A stretch of DNA of 64,000 bases from Nematostella vectensis (Eukaryota; Cnidaria; Anthozoa; Actiniaria; Edwardsiidae), in contig NC_064043.1 of assembly GCF_932526225.1 (NCBI RefSeq), positions 9,229,501-9,293,500 of the forward strand. The letters are read 5' to 3'. Made by a program: the position numbers and the translations under genes. A model generated the notes under the pieces. It had not been told where the DNA came from and made no database searches. It worked only from the letters and a program-made list of their open reading frames with translations. Of this stretch, positions 45,235 to 57,300 are shown in pieces (the first letter of the stretch is position 1; each line of letters begins with the position of its first letter).

Positions 45235-46030
45235 CAATGTAATGACCGCTTGAAGCGTAATAAAGTTAGCTCTTTCCTTCCGCGAGATCTCCAGCTTTCA
45301 AGCGCGTTTTGCCGCCCGCTTTCAAGCCAATTCTTTTCGCCGTCTGCGGAACGTGTTTCTTGCTCGGTCCTCTGACGAGGATGCTAAATCTTGACCGGAA
45401 CTCACACGGAACTTCCGGTTCTTCAGGACCGATTCTGCGCAACACAATGCTATCCGGTTAGAGCAGCCAACCTCCACATGGAAATCCGTGTCAGTTGGGC
45501 GATCCGCTCTTGCTATTTGAAAGAATATTTACATCTCATGAGCTCCCAAGGGTGTTTTGTTTCGAGATTACGTGGTAGAGGGGTTAGAAACTTCACGCGA
45601 TGACAGCTATATCACGTTTGTCATCTCTGTATGCTAGTGGCGTTCAATCATCTACTCCGGCTTACGGCCAAGTAGCATGCAGAGTGCTATCCCATCCTCT
45701 CACTCGAAGCTCTGCGGGGCTGTAAATCTTGTCTCACAATACTTGACAGACCTCGCTCGTTCTCACCTAGTGCTAAAAGGGAAGTATAGCCACTATGACA
45801 AAGAACGGTCATCGGAGCTGTATTTTTGGCAGTTATAATAAAGGGAAATAGCTATAAGAGGACGGATATCTTCTTTTCATCTGAGAGGAAATTGTTCAAG
45901 CTGAATAGACGCAGGGGGTAATGCAAAAAGGCGTCCGCAAACACAGCTTGTCAGTGGGTCACGTGACAGGATGTGACGACATTTGTAGTGCAGCGTGGAA
46001 GTAAGGTTGAGTGTCGGCCCAATCTGGGTC
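45235..46030. other. upstream region of the Tolloid gene
   Basis: Sequence immediately 5' of the Tolloid start codon. Presumably holds its promoter, but no TATA box or other clear element was recognised. Open frames here are short and unsupported. Confidence 0.4.
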
Positions 46031-46039
46031 ACTAGCAAT

Positions 46040-46180
46040 GCTTTGTAACTGGAACCTTCGCTAAGCCAAACCCTCAGTTACTCGAATCCCTAGTGACTCT
46101 TAAACAATCTGGAACATTAGGTAACTCGAACCTCTCGAAACTTCGGTAACCAAACCCTCAGTAGTTGAGCCTCACGCTAA
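46040..46180. repeat. 17-bp minisatellite, degenerate block C
   Basis: GGTAACTCGAACCTCTCGAA, CAGTTACTCGAATCCCTAG and related stretches match the family at 1-262 and 508-668, about 45 kb away, with more divergence. Confidence 0.55.
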
Positions 46181-46536
46181 CACCTGGGATGTCACCATAT
46201 GACGCGCTGCGCTGTGTTTCTTTTCCATAAACAGGGTGGAATGAACCACGGGGGCGTACAAAAACTGATTCTCTCTAATCCTTTCGCGTGTTTTTCTTGT
46301 GGTGACCACTTGCCCTGAACATTCACATGTAGAAAATAGTATGGACAATAACGTATGCTAACGGAGGTGATCAACAATCTTCATTTCTAATCAGATTCAA
46401 CTGATGCGATCTATAAAGTCTGCAATGAATAAGCCCAGATCTCTATCCTTTGTACACGTGGCGCTTCTCGAAAGATCTTTGCTGTGTCATGTTTGGATTT
46501 ATTATACCATACTGCGGTATGTTACATAATTGAGCC

Positions 46537-46790
46537 AAAGGCTTACCATCCTCCCGTTGTTATCATATGAATTATTTCCCGGACATAATTACAAAATAAA
46601 GGTCGAATGAAATCTCATAAAGTTTTCTTTGATGTCAATAAATCGTAAAAAGATTTCGGTTTTTTACGATTTATTACGATTTATTGACATCAAAGACAAC
46701 TTTATGAGATTTCATTCGACCTTTATTTTGTAATAGATCATTTCCGGGAAATAATTCTGATGATAACATCGGGAGGATGGTAAGCCTTTG
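46537..46790. mobile_element. 254-bp palindromic element (hairpin MITE)
   Basis: Two arms of about 112-117 bases (46537-46648 and 46674-46790) are near-perfect reverse complements, starting AAAGGCTTACCATCCTCCCG and continuing through TTATTTCCCGG, AAAGGTCGAATGAAATCTCA and TTTGATGTCAATAAATCGTAA around a 25-base loop. A long hairpin with no coding content. The target duplication is not clear. Confidence 0.85.
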
Positions 46791-47965
46791 CTTGGATATT
46801 TGCTAAACTCGACTAGCCTCGCCTTTTCATACTTTGTTGTTCCCATGACGTCAACTTTTCGCTTACATGACGTATGATTATTGCCTTCGTATTGGCAATA
46901 CGTGCTCATGGCTAAATATGCGTTTCACTTCAAACCCTTTTTTTTGGAAAACCCTGAAATTACAAAGAAATATGATGCGCCGTTTTCGAATCCAAGGCCG
47001 AGGAGACGTGCGCATGCGCAGTGATGCTCACTGGCGGGTTATGACATCAGTCCAATCTTTGCCCGTCAAATCAATTATTAACGAAAACTGCGCTCTTGAT
47101 TTTGAAAACAAAATCTTATCAAAAGCTTAGTTAGAATCAAGCAGTTTCGAACTATCTGGAAGGTAAGCTTTTTTAAACCAATTTTTCAGTTTATTTGACA
47201 CAGACTTTTAAATCTATTCCCACATGGAAAAGAGGAGAACGAGAAATAATTGTAATTTGTGGTGTTGGGAAGCCTCTTCTGGTGGTATGGTTGGCAGGCT
47301 TTGTTCCCTGGCGACAACTCGGCAAAGACTGTGATTCAATCTCAAGAGTAGAACTGTTATGGATGGATAAGAGAAGAACAGTATTAAACTTGGGGACAAA
47401 TTCAGGGACAACAACGGTTTAGCAGGAATTTTCCCTAAGCGGAGTATACTCGACATCTCGTTGGATCTCTTCATTGTTGACAATAAAGTCATTCAACCAT
47501 AAGACCAGAAACTACAAGGGTCATCTGTCGGTTTTTTATCTAATTGCCATAACATTGAACGAATATGACCGCATTTGAGAAAAGTTTCTTATAAATTAGG
47601 ATCATAATTGTAGCGACAAGAATTGGACGACTCTTTTGCGAAAACGAAAACATGTCTTTAACACCTGTTGTCTCTTCCATCAATACCTTGGTGCTTAATA
47701 GCGAAAATAAAGTAAACTACAGAGCGATAGATTGGATTGCTACAAGTGTGCATCTGGACAGAAAAACCTTGACTTGCCGGATCTAAGAAACGGCTAAGAA
47801 TGCTTGATAATTAATGCCTAGAGGTTTATACTATGCTGGACCTCACCTTGCGTTTTTCACAGCCCTGAAAAATAATAATCATTATGTGCATGTCCTAGAC
47901 ATCTATTCACACTGTCGTATGCTGCAATCAGGGTCATGGTATCTATTTTGTGTTCTACAGGTGAA

Positions 47966-49649
47966 ATGTGGGCCGTGTTTCTTTGTGTAGCATTCGTCAT
48001 CTTGTCCCGGGCACAAGCCATCACAGATCCTCTGCCTACCGCTACAAGTAAGTAGAATACAAGGGAAAAACCGGATGAAGGGGACGCACGTAGGTATGTG
48101 TTACCATGAAACAACACTTGAGCATGGTTGCACATTCTTGACTGCTTGCAGGCGGTACTCGGTGTTATTATTGCGGAAAACCCTCTCCGCTCGGTGATCG
48201 GGCGCCATCTTGTATTCTAAGCCGCGTGGTTCCTGGGGGCGAGGGCAAAAACGGACGCAGGGTTTTCCGCAATAATAACACCGAGTACCGCCTGCAAGCA
48301 GGCTAGCACACTCAGAAAGACATAACGCCCCTCTTGCTTGCAAACCGTTTTTACACCGTGCCGAGAAACGAGGACATAATGACGAGGAAACATTCCGCCT
48401 ATTTTGTTTTATTTCATAACTTTTTCTATATTTAAAGCAATTTCCTTCTTTGGTTATACCAAGTCTGCTTAACAGCCGCTCTAAGTAGGCTAAATTTTGC
48501 CGAAGAATCACATAAAAAATTTACACACGAATGTTTCTTATTGTTCAGCTACGTGAGTCAGACGATTGAGGGGAAACAATAAACTAACATTTTGAAATAA
48601 TGTTATTCATTCCTATTAAACTTGTTTGTCCATAAAAGACAATATGTACCAAGAAACAATGCTTAAACGGGCATTTCGATTCCTCTATATGATAGGATAT
48701 CCTAAAATCCTTACGCTATTGACTGAACTGTCATTGCAGTCGAACCCTTCTCCATATCCATAAGATGTCCACAGAAGACAGAGTTTCAATACAAGCGGTC
48801 AGACGCGTCTGGCGCTGATCTTGTCGTCTACTACGCGTGCGCACCACCTGGGCAAGCTGATGGACGTGAGTATCCTAGCAACGGCACGTGCAATTAGCAC
48901 GTGAGTATCCTAGCAACAGCATGTCTAATGACCACGTGAACAGCTTTGAGTACATGCGTATCCTAGAAACACGTGCACATAGAGCTCGAGTATCCTAGCA
49001 ACGACATGTGCACTTTGCACATGAAAAACCCAACGACAGCATGTCTAATGAGCCCTCGAACAGCTTTTGTAATGAGTTCGTGCGTATCCTAGAAACACGT
49101 GCACATAGAGCTCGAGTATCCTAGCAACTGCAATATGCACTTTACACATTAGTATCCTAGCAACGACATGCCGTACATGAGTGCCCTAGCAACGGCACGT
49201 GTACTTACACTATCTGTACAAGAGTACCCGACAATAGCATGATGTTGAATATCCTAGCAACGACACTTGTGAGCAAGTAAGTATCCTAGCAACGGCACGT
49301 GCATTTTGCACGTGCGTATTCTAGCGATGTGAATGTGCTGACACGTGTCGTGGATTCTCGCATTTAACCGCGCACTATTCACGTGAATATACCTGGCTAA
49401 GAGTTAATTTCTTTGGTTTACACAGCCGAGATGTCCCAGACTATCCACTGCACTAACAACATGAAAGCCACGTACAGACGAGACCTGATCCCAGACAGCA
49501 TGAAGAAAGCTGCTGCTGCCATGGCAACCAAGAGGGGTCTTATCTCTACGCCTGGACAGGAGCCAGACTTTGGACTATTCGGAACGGGACCAGATTTCGA
49601 GATAAAGAACGGATGCGTGATGGTCTATGCATGCCTGAACCCAAAGTGA
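47966..49649 (+). CDS. small secreted protein with internal duplication, 143 aa
   Basis: Three coding exons: 47966-48047, 48740-48865 and 49426-49649; the phases agree (432 nt) and a 5' UTR acceptor (CTACAG) lies just before the ATG. The N-terminus MWAVFLCVAFVILSRAQA is a signal peptide. The mature part has two halves with the same cysteine plan: IRCPQKTEF...DLVVYYACAPP and IHCTNNMKA...CVMVYACLNPK, so it may be two copies of one small disulphide-bonded fold, each ending V-x-x-YAC. No family recognised. There is no membrane segment or GPI-like tail, so secretion is likely. Intron 2 begins with repeated copies of its donor sequence, and intron 1 carries a hairpin element. Confidence 0.75.
48142..48301. 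mobile_element. 160-bp perfect hairpin element
   Basis: Arms CTGCTTGCAGGCGGTACTCG... (48142-48184) and its exact reverse complement (48259-48301), 43 bases each, around a 74-base GC-rich centre. It sits in intron 1 of the 143-aa secreted protein gene. Perfect arms suggest recent insertion or maintained pairing. Confidence 0.8.
48866..49330 (+). repeat. degenerate 35-bp repeats starting with the exon 2 donor
   Basis: The intron starts GTGAGTATCCTAGCAACGGC + ACGTGCAATTAGCAC, and a close second copy begins at 48901 (CAC|GTGAGTATCC). About ten more degenerate copies sharing GTATCCTAGCAACG follow, one of them (near 49277) with a consensus CAAGTAAGTATCC. Several donor-like sites therefore trail the real one. 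Confidence 0.75.
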
Positions 49650-50192
49650 GACTTTAAAGGAGTGATTTTTGCGCAAATTATTAATTCCGTACATAACAAA
49701 ATAGACACAGATTTAGGGCCGTAGCAGCAATATTATTTTAAAAATCATAAAGAAATAACCAGTTCTTGAGGTTTGTGTATTGTCCCCACCCCCCTACCAC
49801 CACTAATCTTATGTGGTCTGCTACGGTTTTTAGGTTTGTTGTCGTTAAACCTGTGCGCTTCACAGTGCACATGTTTGTATAACTTTGCCTTTTGCAATTG
49901 GAATTTTACATTTCTAATCCCCTCTTGCTCCCTGTTTTTTTTTCAGCTAAAGATTTGCTTCCTTCAAGCGCACCTTTTAATCTACTTTGGATTATCAAAA
50001 CACTCGACATCGCAGATAAATACACAGAAGAATTCTGGAAATAAAAGCACGATGAAGAAGTCGTCGTTTGTACATGAGTTAGACAAACCAGGGGCGGGTA
50101 TACGGGGAATGGGTTGGTTTAATATCCACCCCTCCCCCTTTTTTGAGAAGAAAATTGGAAAGTTGTTTCTTTTTATTTTGTATAAAATAACA

Positions 50193-50198
50193 AATAAA
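50193..50198 (+). terminator. poly(A) signal of the 143-aa secreted protein gene
   Basis: AATAAA about 540 bases after the stop, in a T-rich context. An earlier AATAAA near 50040 is an alternative. Confidence 0.45.
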
Positions 50199-50199
50199 G

Positions 50200-51350
50200 T
50201 ATAAAACTTATGACCTGACTCTTTAATCCACCAATTTTTGTAATCACTTCTACGAGCCTTCGACCCACAACAGCACGTAGCTGTCGCTGTTGCGTTGTGT
50301 CGCGCGCGATATCGCTGTTATTAGTGTGATTAAGCTGGTTGTTAAGGACGCAAGCGCGAGTTCCAGCGGTTCCCGCTCTTTTGCCCTTGAGTTTTGCTAG
50401 TGGAAATCAAAAATGTACTCACTTATTATATGCTTGCGTCCTAAAGGACATTCTACAAATAGCTTAAAAATAGACTAAGTGCTTCTACTACGGAGTATCT
50501 TATCTTATAGCGCTGGCAGCTGGTGATGATGCATTTTTTGAGTTATACATTCTGAGTGAGCATCTCGTAGTCATGTATCTTATTTAAATGCGACGCTTAT
50601 TCGTTGTCAGGGGGGAAATAGGAACGATAAATAAGGGAAAAAAGAGGTAAATGGGGATGGAGGGGAAAATGTACATTTGTCTTGGTTGTGTCATTGGTGT
50701 TTGTTTAATTTGTAGTTTATCAAAAAAGAATTTTAACTCAATTTTAGCTTGATATCTGGTAAACATTTAGAATAACAGATAAAGGAAAAAGATGTGGACA
50801 TTTTTTGTTTATTCCTTGATACACACTCTAGAGAGTCCCATGTGAGAAATTCGCTGAAAGATACGATAATAATAAGCGTTTAATTGTGGTAGGCTTACTA
50901 CTGAGAAACCTAATAATGGATTTAAGAAACTCAGTAAACCATGGAATACCTGTTCTAGAACAATACTTCTGGTTTTATTTATGTCTGGTGTTTTATTGAC
51001 GGTGTTTTCGACCATTGTCTCCCTTAATGTTACATTTCTTTATTTTCTTTATTTTATTATTATTATTACTTTTTTGGCTGCTTGACAGATATTCACTTTT
51101 TTTTGAACTTATCACGTGTAAAAAATCAAAAAGTGCAAGACACGTACTACGCATGCGTGAGCCTGGGGTCAGACCTGGCCTATAAGCGAACACCAAAATG
51201 ATGTAATAAACGTTTTGCTTGTATTACAATGAATAATTGATCGAAATCAACAAACGTTCTTTTGGTCAACGAAACAATCCACCAGTAGTCTATTAAGTAC
51301 CACACAAATTCTAGTTGAATTTGTGGATTTTAGGGTGTTCAAAGGGAACA
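50200..51350. other. intergenic region before the M13 peptidase gene
   Basis: No gene recognised. An acceptor-like GGATTTTAG|GG just upstream of the M13 start codon may end a 5' UTR intron. Confidence 0.4.
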
Positions 51351-51356
51351 CCGGAG

Positions 51357-54300
51357 ATGTCAGGGAAACGAGAACGATCTAGCCCTGAGGATAACGGCAA
51401 AAACAGGGAGTCATCATCTTTCTTTGGCCCGAGGTTCATCGCGATTACCGGTATCCTAACCGTCTTGCTTGTCATTGGCGTCGTTCATGTAGCAACAAGT
51501 GAAAACAAGAAGACGTATTTTGACGAGCTATTAAGCACAGGAGGTGCTATCCGTTCCGCTCGTTTTGCAAGAAACTATGATGAGAATAGAGACATTAAAG
51601 GTGGCGTGTGCCACACCAAGGATTGCTATAGTGTAGCTAGACATATCAATGATTCTATTGACTTTTCCGTTAGTCCTTGTACCGATTTTTATCAATTTGT
51701 ATGCGGTGGTTGGATGCAGAAGAATCCTATTCCACGGAGTTCATCAACTTATTCGACTTTTACCAAGCTGAACACTAAGGTAGAGAAATCCCTTAGGGGT
51801 ATTCTAGAAGAAGGTATCTCAGCAATTCCAGGCGCCAGCAAAAAGCTCATGCGCATGCCCAGTGATGTGTACGAGTCGTGTATGGACCTGGGTACGATTG
51901 ACAAGTTGGGCGATCAGCCAATCAGGGACATGATTAAGGAGATCGGATCGTGGAGCTTGGAAAAAGGCTGGGTCGAGAAGGACTGGGACCTAAGCGAGAC
52001 GTTGCTGTATATTCATAAGAAGTATACCTCTGCGGGGGGTCCTTTGTTCTCGGTTCACGTCAGCGATGATCCGATCAAAAACACCAGGCATATTATCGAG
52101 GTGAGAACTGCTGGCGATACTGCAGATGAAGGCGCAGCTGTTTTCGAATGATTATGTTATTCTAGCAAACGATTATGATCATGATGACGATGATCATGTA
52201 ATGCAACTCATGTCTGACAATGGAAACACGACTTTGAATAAAGTGTTTGTTTTTGTAAAGAAATGAAAACTGGAAAACCCGAAGAAAAAAACCCTTCCTG
52301 AACTCACATTGGAACAGGGAATTGAACCTGAAACCCAGTTGTGTGAGGCATAGGCACTACAGAGCAATGTCAAATGGCTCTTCATTAATGCATTTGATTA
52401 TTTATTTTATAGATTGACCAAGCAGGGCCAAGCTTGTCGAGAGAAGTGTACACAGATAGCCCTAAGGTACGTTTACTCATTCTCTATATAACCAGCTGGG
52501 ATAGATTTGACATGATAAAGCTTATAATTCCTTCACATCATTGTGCATTAGATTATCAAGGCCTACAAAAAGTACATCATAGACGTGGGAACGCTACTGA
52601 GAGGAAAAGAGGCCATGGAGAAATATGCCCAGGAGATTATCGACCTCGAGACCAAACTAGCTAACGTGAGTGTCTTGTCATCCAGGGGCCACCTAAATGG
52701 ACCCTCAAAAAGCAATAAAAAGATAATACTTCCATGCCTTAGATTTTGTTCAAAGTAGTAGCATTATCATATTTTTTTTTGTTTACGGATTGCTTATAAT
52801 TTAAAATAATTTGCTCTATTCGCTTGCAAAACATTTTAATGATGTCCCATGCTGGCCTCCAAGGACTATCAAGTAGGTTTTGTTCTGTAACCCAAAGATG
52901 ATCATGATGGCGGCGATGACAATGACAAATATTATGTGAAGATGGTGACTATAATGACAGTAATGATGGTGTAATCTTGATGATGCTTGATGCCAATTAT
53001 GATAATGATGGCAATGATAAAATGTGGATGGCGTGATGATGATAATGATGACGTGTACAATGGTTATGATTATCATTATCATCACCTTGATGATGCATTG
53101 CTGATGGCATGATAATGATGATGATGATAAAAAAACTTGGATGAAAATAATCATGCTGATGATGTCCTATTACAGCAGAACGATGGTGACAGTAATGATT
53201 TATCTGTATAACAATTCCTCATCAATAGATAAGCGTCCCAGATGCAGACAAAACCGAGACTTGGTTCAACAGAATGACAATCAAAGATCTAATGAAAGAA
53301 GCTCCGGGGGTAAGTTCACATGTGCCTGCTTTGGAGGAATGACAAGAAAAGCAATGAGTATGTGATATTCTTGATAGTTGTTTGTCCTGCTGCTGTTGCT
53401 GACCTCCTGTAATTGGATGGTGCTTTTATTGCAGTACGATTGGTTGGATCATCTATGAATGTAACGTTTGATTGGATGGTGTTTTTTACTGCAGTATGAT
53501 TGGTTGGATCATCTGAATGTAACGTTTGATTGGATGCTGGTTTTTACTGCAGTGTGATTGGTTGGATCATCTAAATGTAACGTTTGATTGGATGGTGCTT
53601 TTATTGCAGTATGATTGGTTGGATCTTCTGAGTGTACGTTTCATTGGATTGTGTTTTTTACTGCAGTATGATTGGTTGGATCATTTGGGTGTACCGTTTC
53701 ATTGGATGGTGTTTTTTACTACAGTATGATTGGCTGGATCATTTGAATGCAACGTTTGATTAAATGGTGTTTTTTACTGCAGTATGATTGGTTGGATCAT
53801 CTGAATGTAACGTTTGATTGGATGGTGTTTTTACTGCAGTATGATTGGCTGGACCATCTGAATAAAATGTTTGCGCCAGAAAAGATCAAGGATTCTGAGC
53901 AGATAATTGTCCCTGCCCTGCCTTACCTCAAGAAGATGATCAAGTTAATAGAAAATACGCCTAAAAGGTGAGGCACCTCAGTACATGGATGGAAAATAAA
54001 GTGTCAAAACAATGATATTTCTATTAAGAGGCGCCATTCTTGGGTTCAATTGGCTGCTTGGGAGAGTCTAGCTACTCATCTCGATCACTTTGTCGGGCTT
54101 CGTGGCGTATTTAGCAAGATCTAATGAAGAATTAAACAAACAGAAAAGGTAGTCGATACCAAACAAAATTGAAAACCATTTAACTCAACTATTTGGATTA
54201 GTTTGCTATTGGCAGTTGGGATATTCAAATCTCTTAATAATAAAAAGAGAGGTGTCTATATTTAGAAAATTGTTTCCAATAATTTGGTGGTGTTTTAAGG

Positions 54301-57300
54301 CTGCCTGGTGGATAGCCTGCATTGCCGGCTATTGGACTTTTGAAAAGAATTCCGATGTGTAACGCTAATTTTTTTCTCAGAGTTCTGTCTAACTATGTCG
54401 TTTGGAACGTGATCCAAGACGAGGTCTCATTCCTATCCAAACCGTACCGTGATGTGCGCCTGCGATACAGAGAAAGGGTACTGGGCAGCAAAGGTCACAA
54501 GAAGCGCTGGAAGACATGCGTGATGTACACCAATGAGCTAGTGGGAGACGTGCTGGGGGCGGCGTACATACAGCATCATTTTGATCAGCACAGCAAGAAT
54601 ATCGTGAGTGGGGAGGACGGGGGGTTATTATATATATAATATATATAACAACATCGTGTATAGGGAGACATGCTTGGGAATCCAGTAATCTTTGCGAGCA
54701 TCACTCCCCAGATATCTCTGAAAAAAACGCATATGATTTTGTGACGGTCCAAGTACGAAAGCGCCGGACACAGGAACAGAATTTTGAGCGGGAAAAAACG
54801 TAACAATGTCCCTACTGCACTTCTCTTATCAGAAGCTAACGTGGCAACGAAGAAGTAAAAAAAAATACATATATAGTCAACGTCCTTATTAAAGTAATTG
54901 CATCATTTTTCACACGGCTGGACACGCCCCTGCCAAGCTAGTGCCGGCTGTGCGACTTATGCTGAATTTTGATGATTTCAGGCACGAGATATGATCAAAG
55001 AAGTGCGACAAGCATTCAAAGACAACGTAAATTCCATCCCGTGGATGGACAAAACCACCAAGATAGCTGTATCCGAAAAGGTGAATCACTATAAACAACA
55101 ACCATAAGAGGGTTTTTAACGCTTTTTTCGATTCTGTTATCCCTTAGGGTTAACAATTCGACCAATTGCTATTCCTAACGGTGTGTTTAATGTATTTTTT
55201 TCGATTCTGCTAGCGCTTAGAGTTAAAAAGTCATTCGACCACACCCAAATTGCTATCTCTTGGGGTAAAAAGTTTTGTTGAAAACGCCCCCAAGGTGCCA
55301 TCCCTTAGGGTTAAAATCGGTTTTGCTGAGATAACCCCCGTCTGTTTTTATCGGCTCCCCAGGACAAAAACTAAACCAGGAAATGTATGTACAAGAATGC
55401 TTTGTGTTTCCTTTAAATATATTGGCATTTTGCACGAGGATTTCCATACATAATTGAATTGTTTGCAGGAACAGAGAGAAAAGCTTAAATAATGTCCCAC
55501 CTGAATACCCTTACTTCCCAAGTCAACCTGAAAAATCAAAAGCGCTACCATTAGAATTAATATTATAATACATTTTAGCGTTCAGGGTCCCCAAATGGTC
55601 CCGTAAAATCAGTCAAGGATTGGGGACAAGCAATCATAAGCGGTCATATCCCTTCGCTAGCATCATGTTGCATGCTCGCGCACCCTCATAGCTGTTTCTT
55701 GATCGTTGCTTTTCTAACCAGGCCGACTCCATGAAAGACGAAGTCGGATATCCAGCATATCTGAAGGGCGGCAAAAAGTTCATAAAGAGATTCAAAAAGT
55801 ACAAGGGTGTTACCATGAAGAACAACGCTCTGTTTGCCAACAGGATTGCTATTCTCAAGATGGCACACAAAAGGATGCTAAAGAAGTTGCGAAAACCCGT
55901 CGATAAAGAGGAGTAAGTGGAACCGCCCAATAGGGAACTTGCGCTAAGAGATCACGTGACTGTTTGGGTGGGAAACTTGCGCGCGCTCAGGCTTTTAGTG
56001 TAGTGTCAAAATTACAGTAACAAAAAGCAACTTATTCAGCGCTGACGAAAAAAGCCAGAATTCATTTTTTTCAGAAGGGATTTAGTTTCATTTAAATATT
56101 TTATTTTTTTGTCGTTCTCTGGTGTGACGGGCGCAGTCATTTCTGTTTTTTTGTTGATTATTTTGTTTTAAATTCGCCACCCAGAGAGGTCACGTGATCT
56201 GTTAGCGCAAGTCCCCTAAGTAATTGCAACACTGTTATGCTGATGAAGGTTTCATATGAGCGCACGTGGAATCACAGGTTCCCTAGTGTGTTAGGAGGGT
56301 GTCAGTGTATGGGGATCACACCACAGGTGGCCCAGGATGCTAGCGCGCCAGCGTATGTGGGGTTCTAACCACAGGTAGCCCAGTGTGTAAGTGTATGGGG
56401 CCTCTAACCACAGGTAGCCCAGTGTGTTAGCGGGTCAGCGTCCACTGGTTTCCAGGTTATAGGGTATTCTAAATTAAGATTCATTAGGATTTTAAATGTA
56501 AAGCGCTTAAATATAATAAGCTATAAGTATTATATTTTAGAGTTCTACACAGTATGGCAAGAGCAAAGCACATGACAGTGACAATATTTTTTATGTTTTC
56601 TTTATCCGGGGCTTCCCTGAAATATAACCAATATCATCTCCCTCCCTCCCAAAAGTATTCCCTCAAAACATATTACTCGTTTATCGCCCCTAAAAGAGTA
56701 AAAATTGATTTTTTTTTTTTCATGGCAGATGGCCAATGGATCCTCAAACCATCAACGCTATGTACAGCTTCAACGAAAACGAGATGAGTAAGTCAAAAAA
56801 TAACAGCCTTTTCCCTATGATACTTTATATATAACACTTTAATATCACCTCCTCTGATTCTATATAATACTTTAATATAACCCCCTCTGTTATATTCATA
56901 ACGATTTAATTTCATCTTTAATATCGTCATCTTAACTCAATTTAACGTCCATTTATTTCCAGTCATTCCAGCGGCCATCCTACAGCCTCCGTTCTTCTAC
57001 CCAAAAGGAAGTCCAAGGTAACTATAACGAACTCGAAACGTTTTCTTTCAAACGCACTCTCTTTTCACTTTTTTATTGTATGAAATTTAGAGCGCATGTC
57101 ACCCCAGGTTTGACTAATTCCCGCTCTGTTCAGCTCTCTCAGTTTTGGCGCCATTGGGTCCATCCTTGGTCACGAGATGACCCACGGATTCGACAACACA
57201 GGTATGGACAACCTTTCTAAGGCGTACCAGCTTAGTCACTTACTAGAGTTTTTAGTGGGTTTCCTGTGGTCGAAGATGAAGCGTGAAGCAGCTGAGGATC

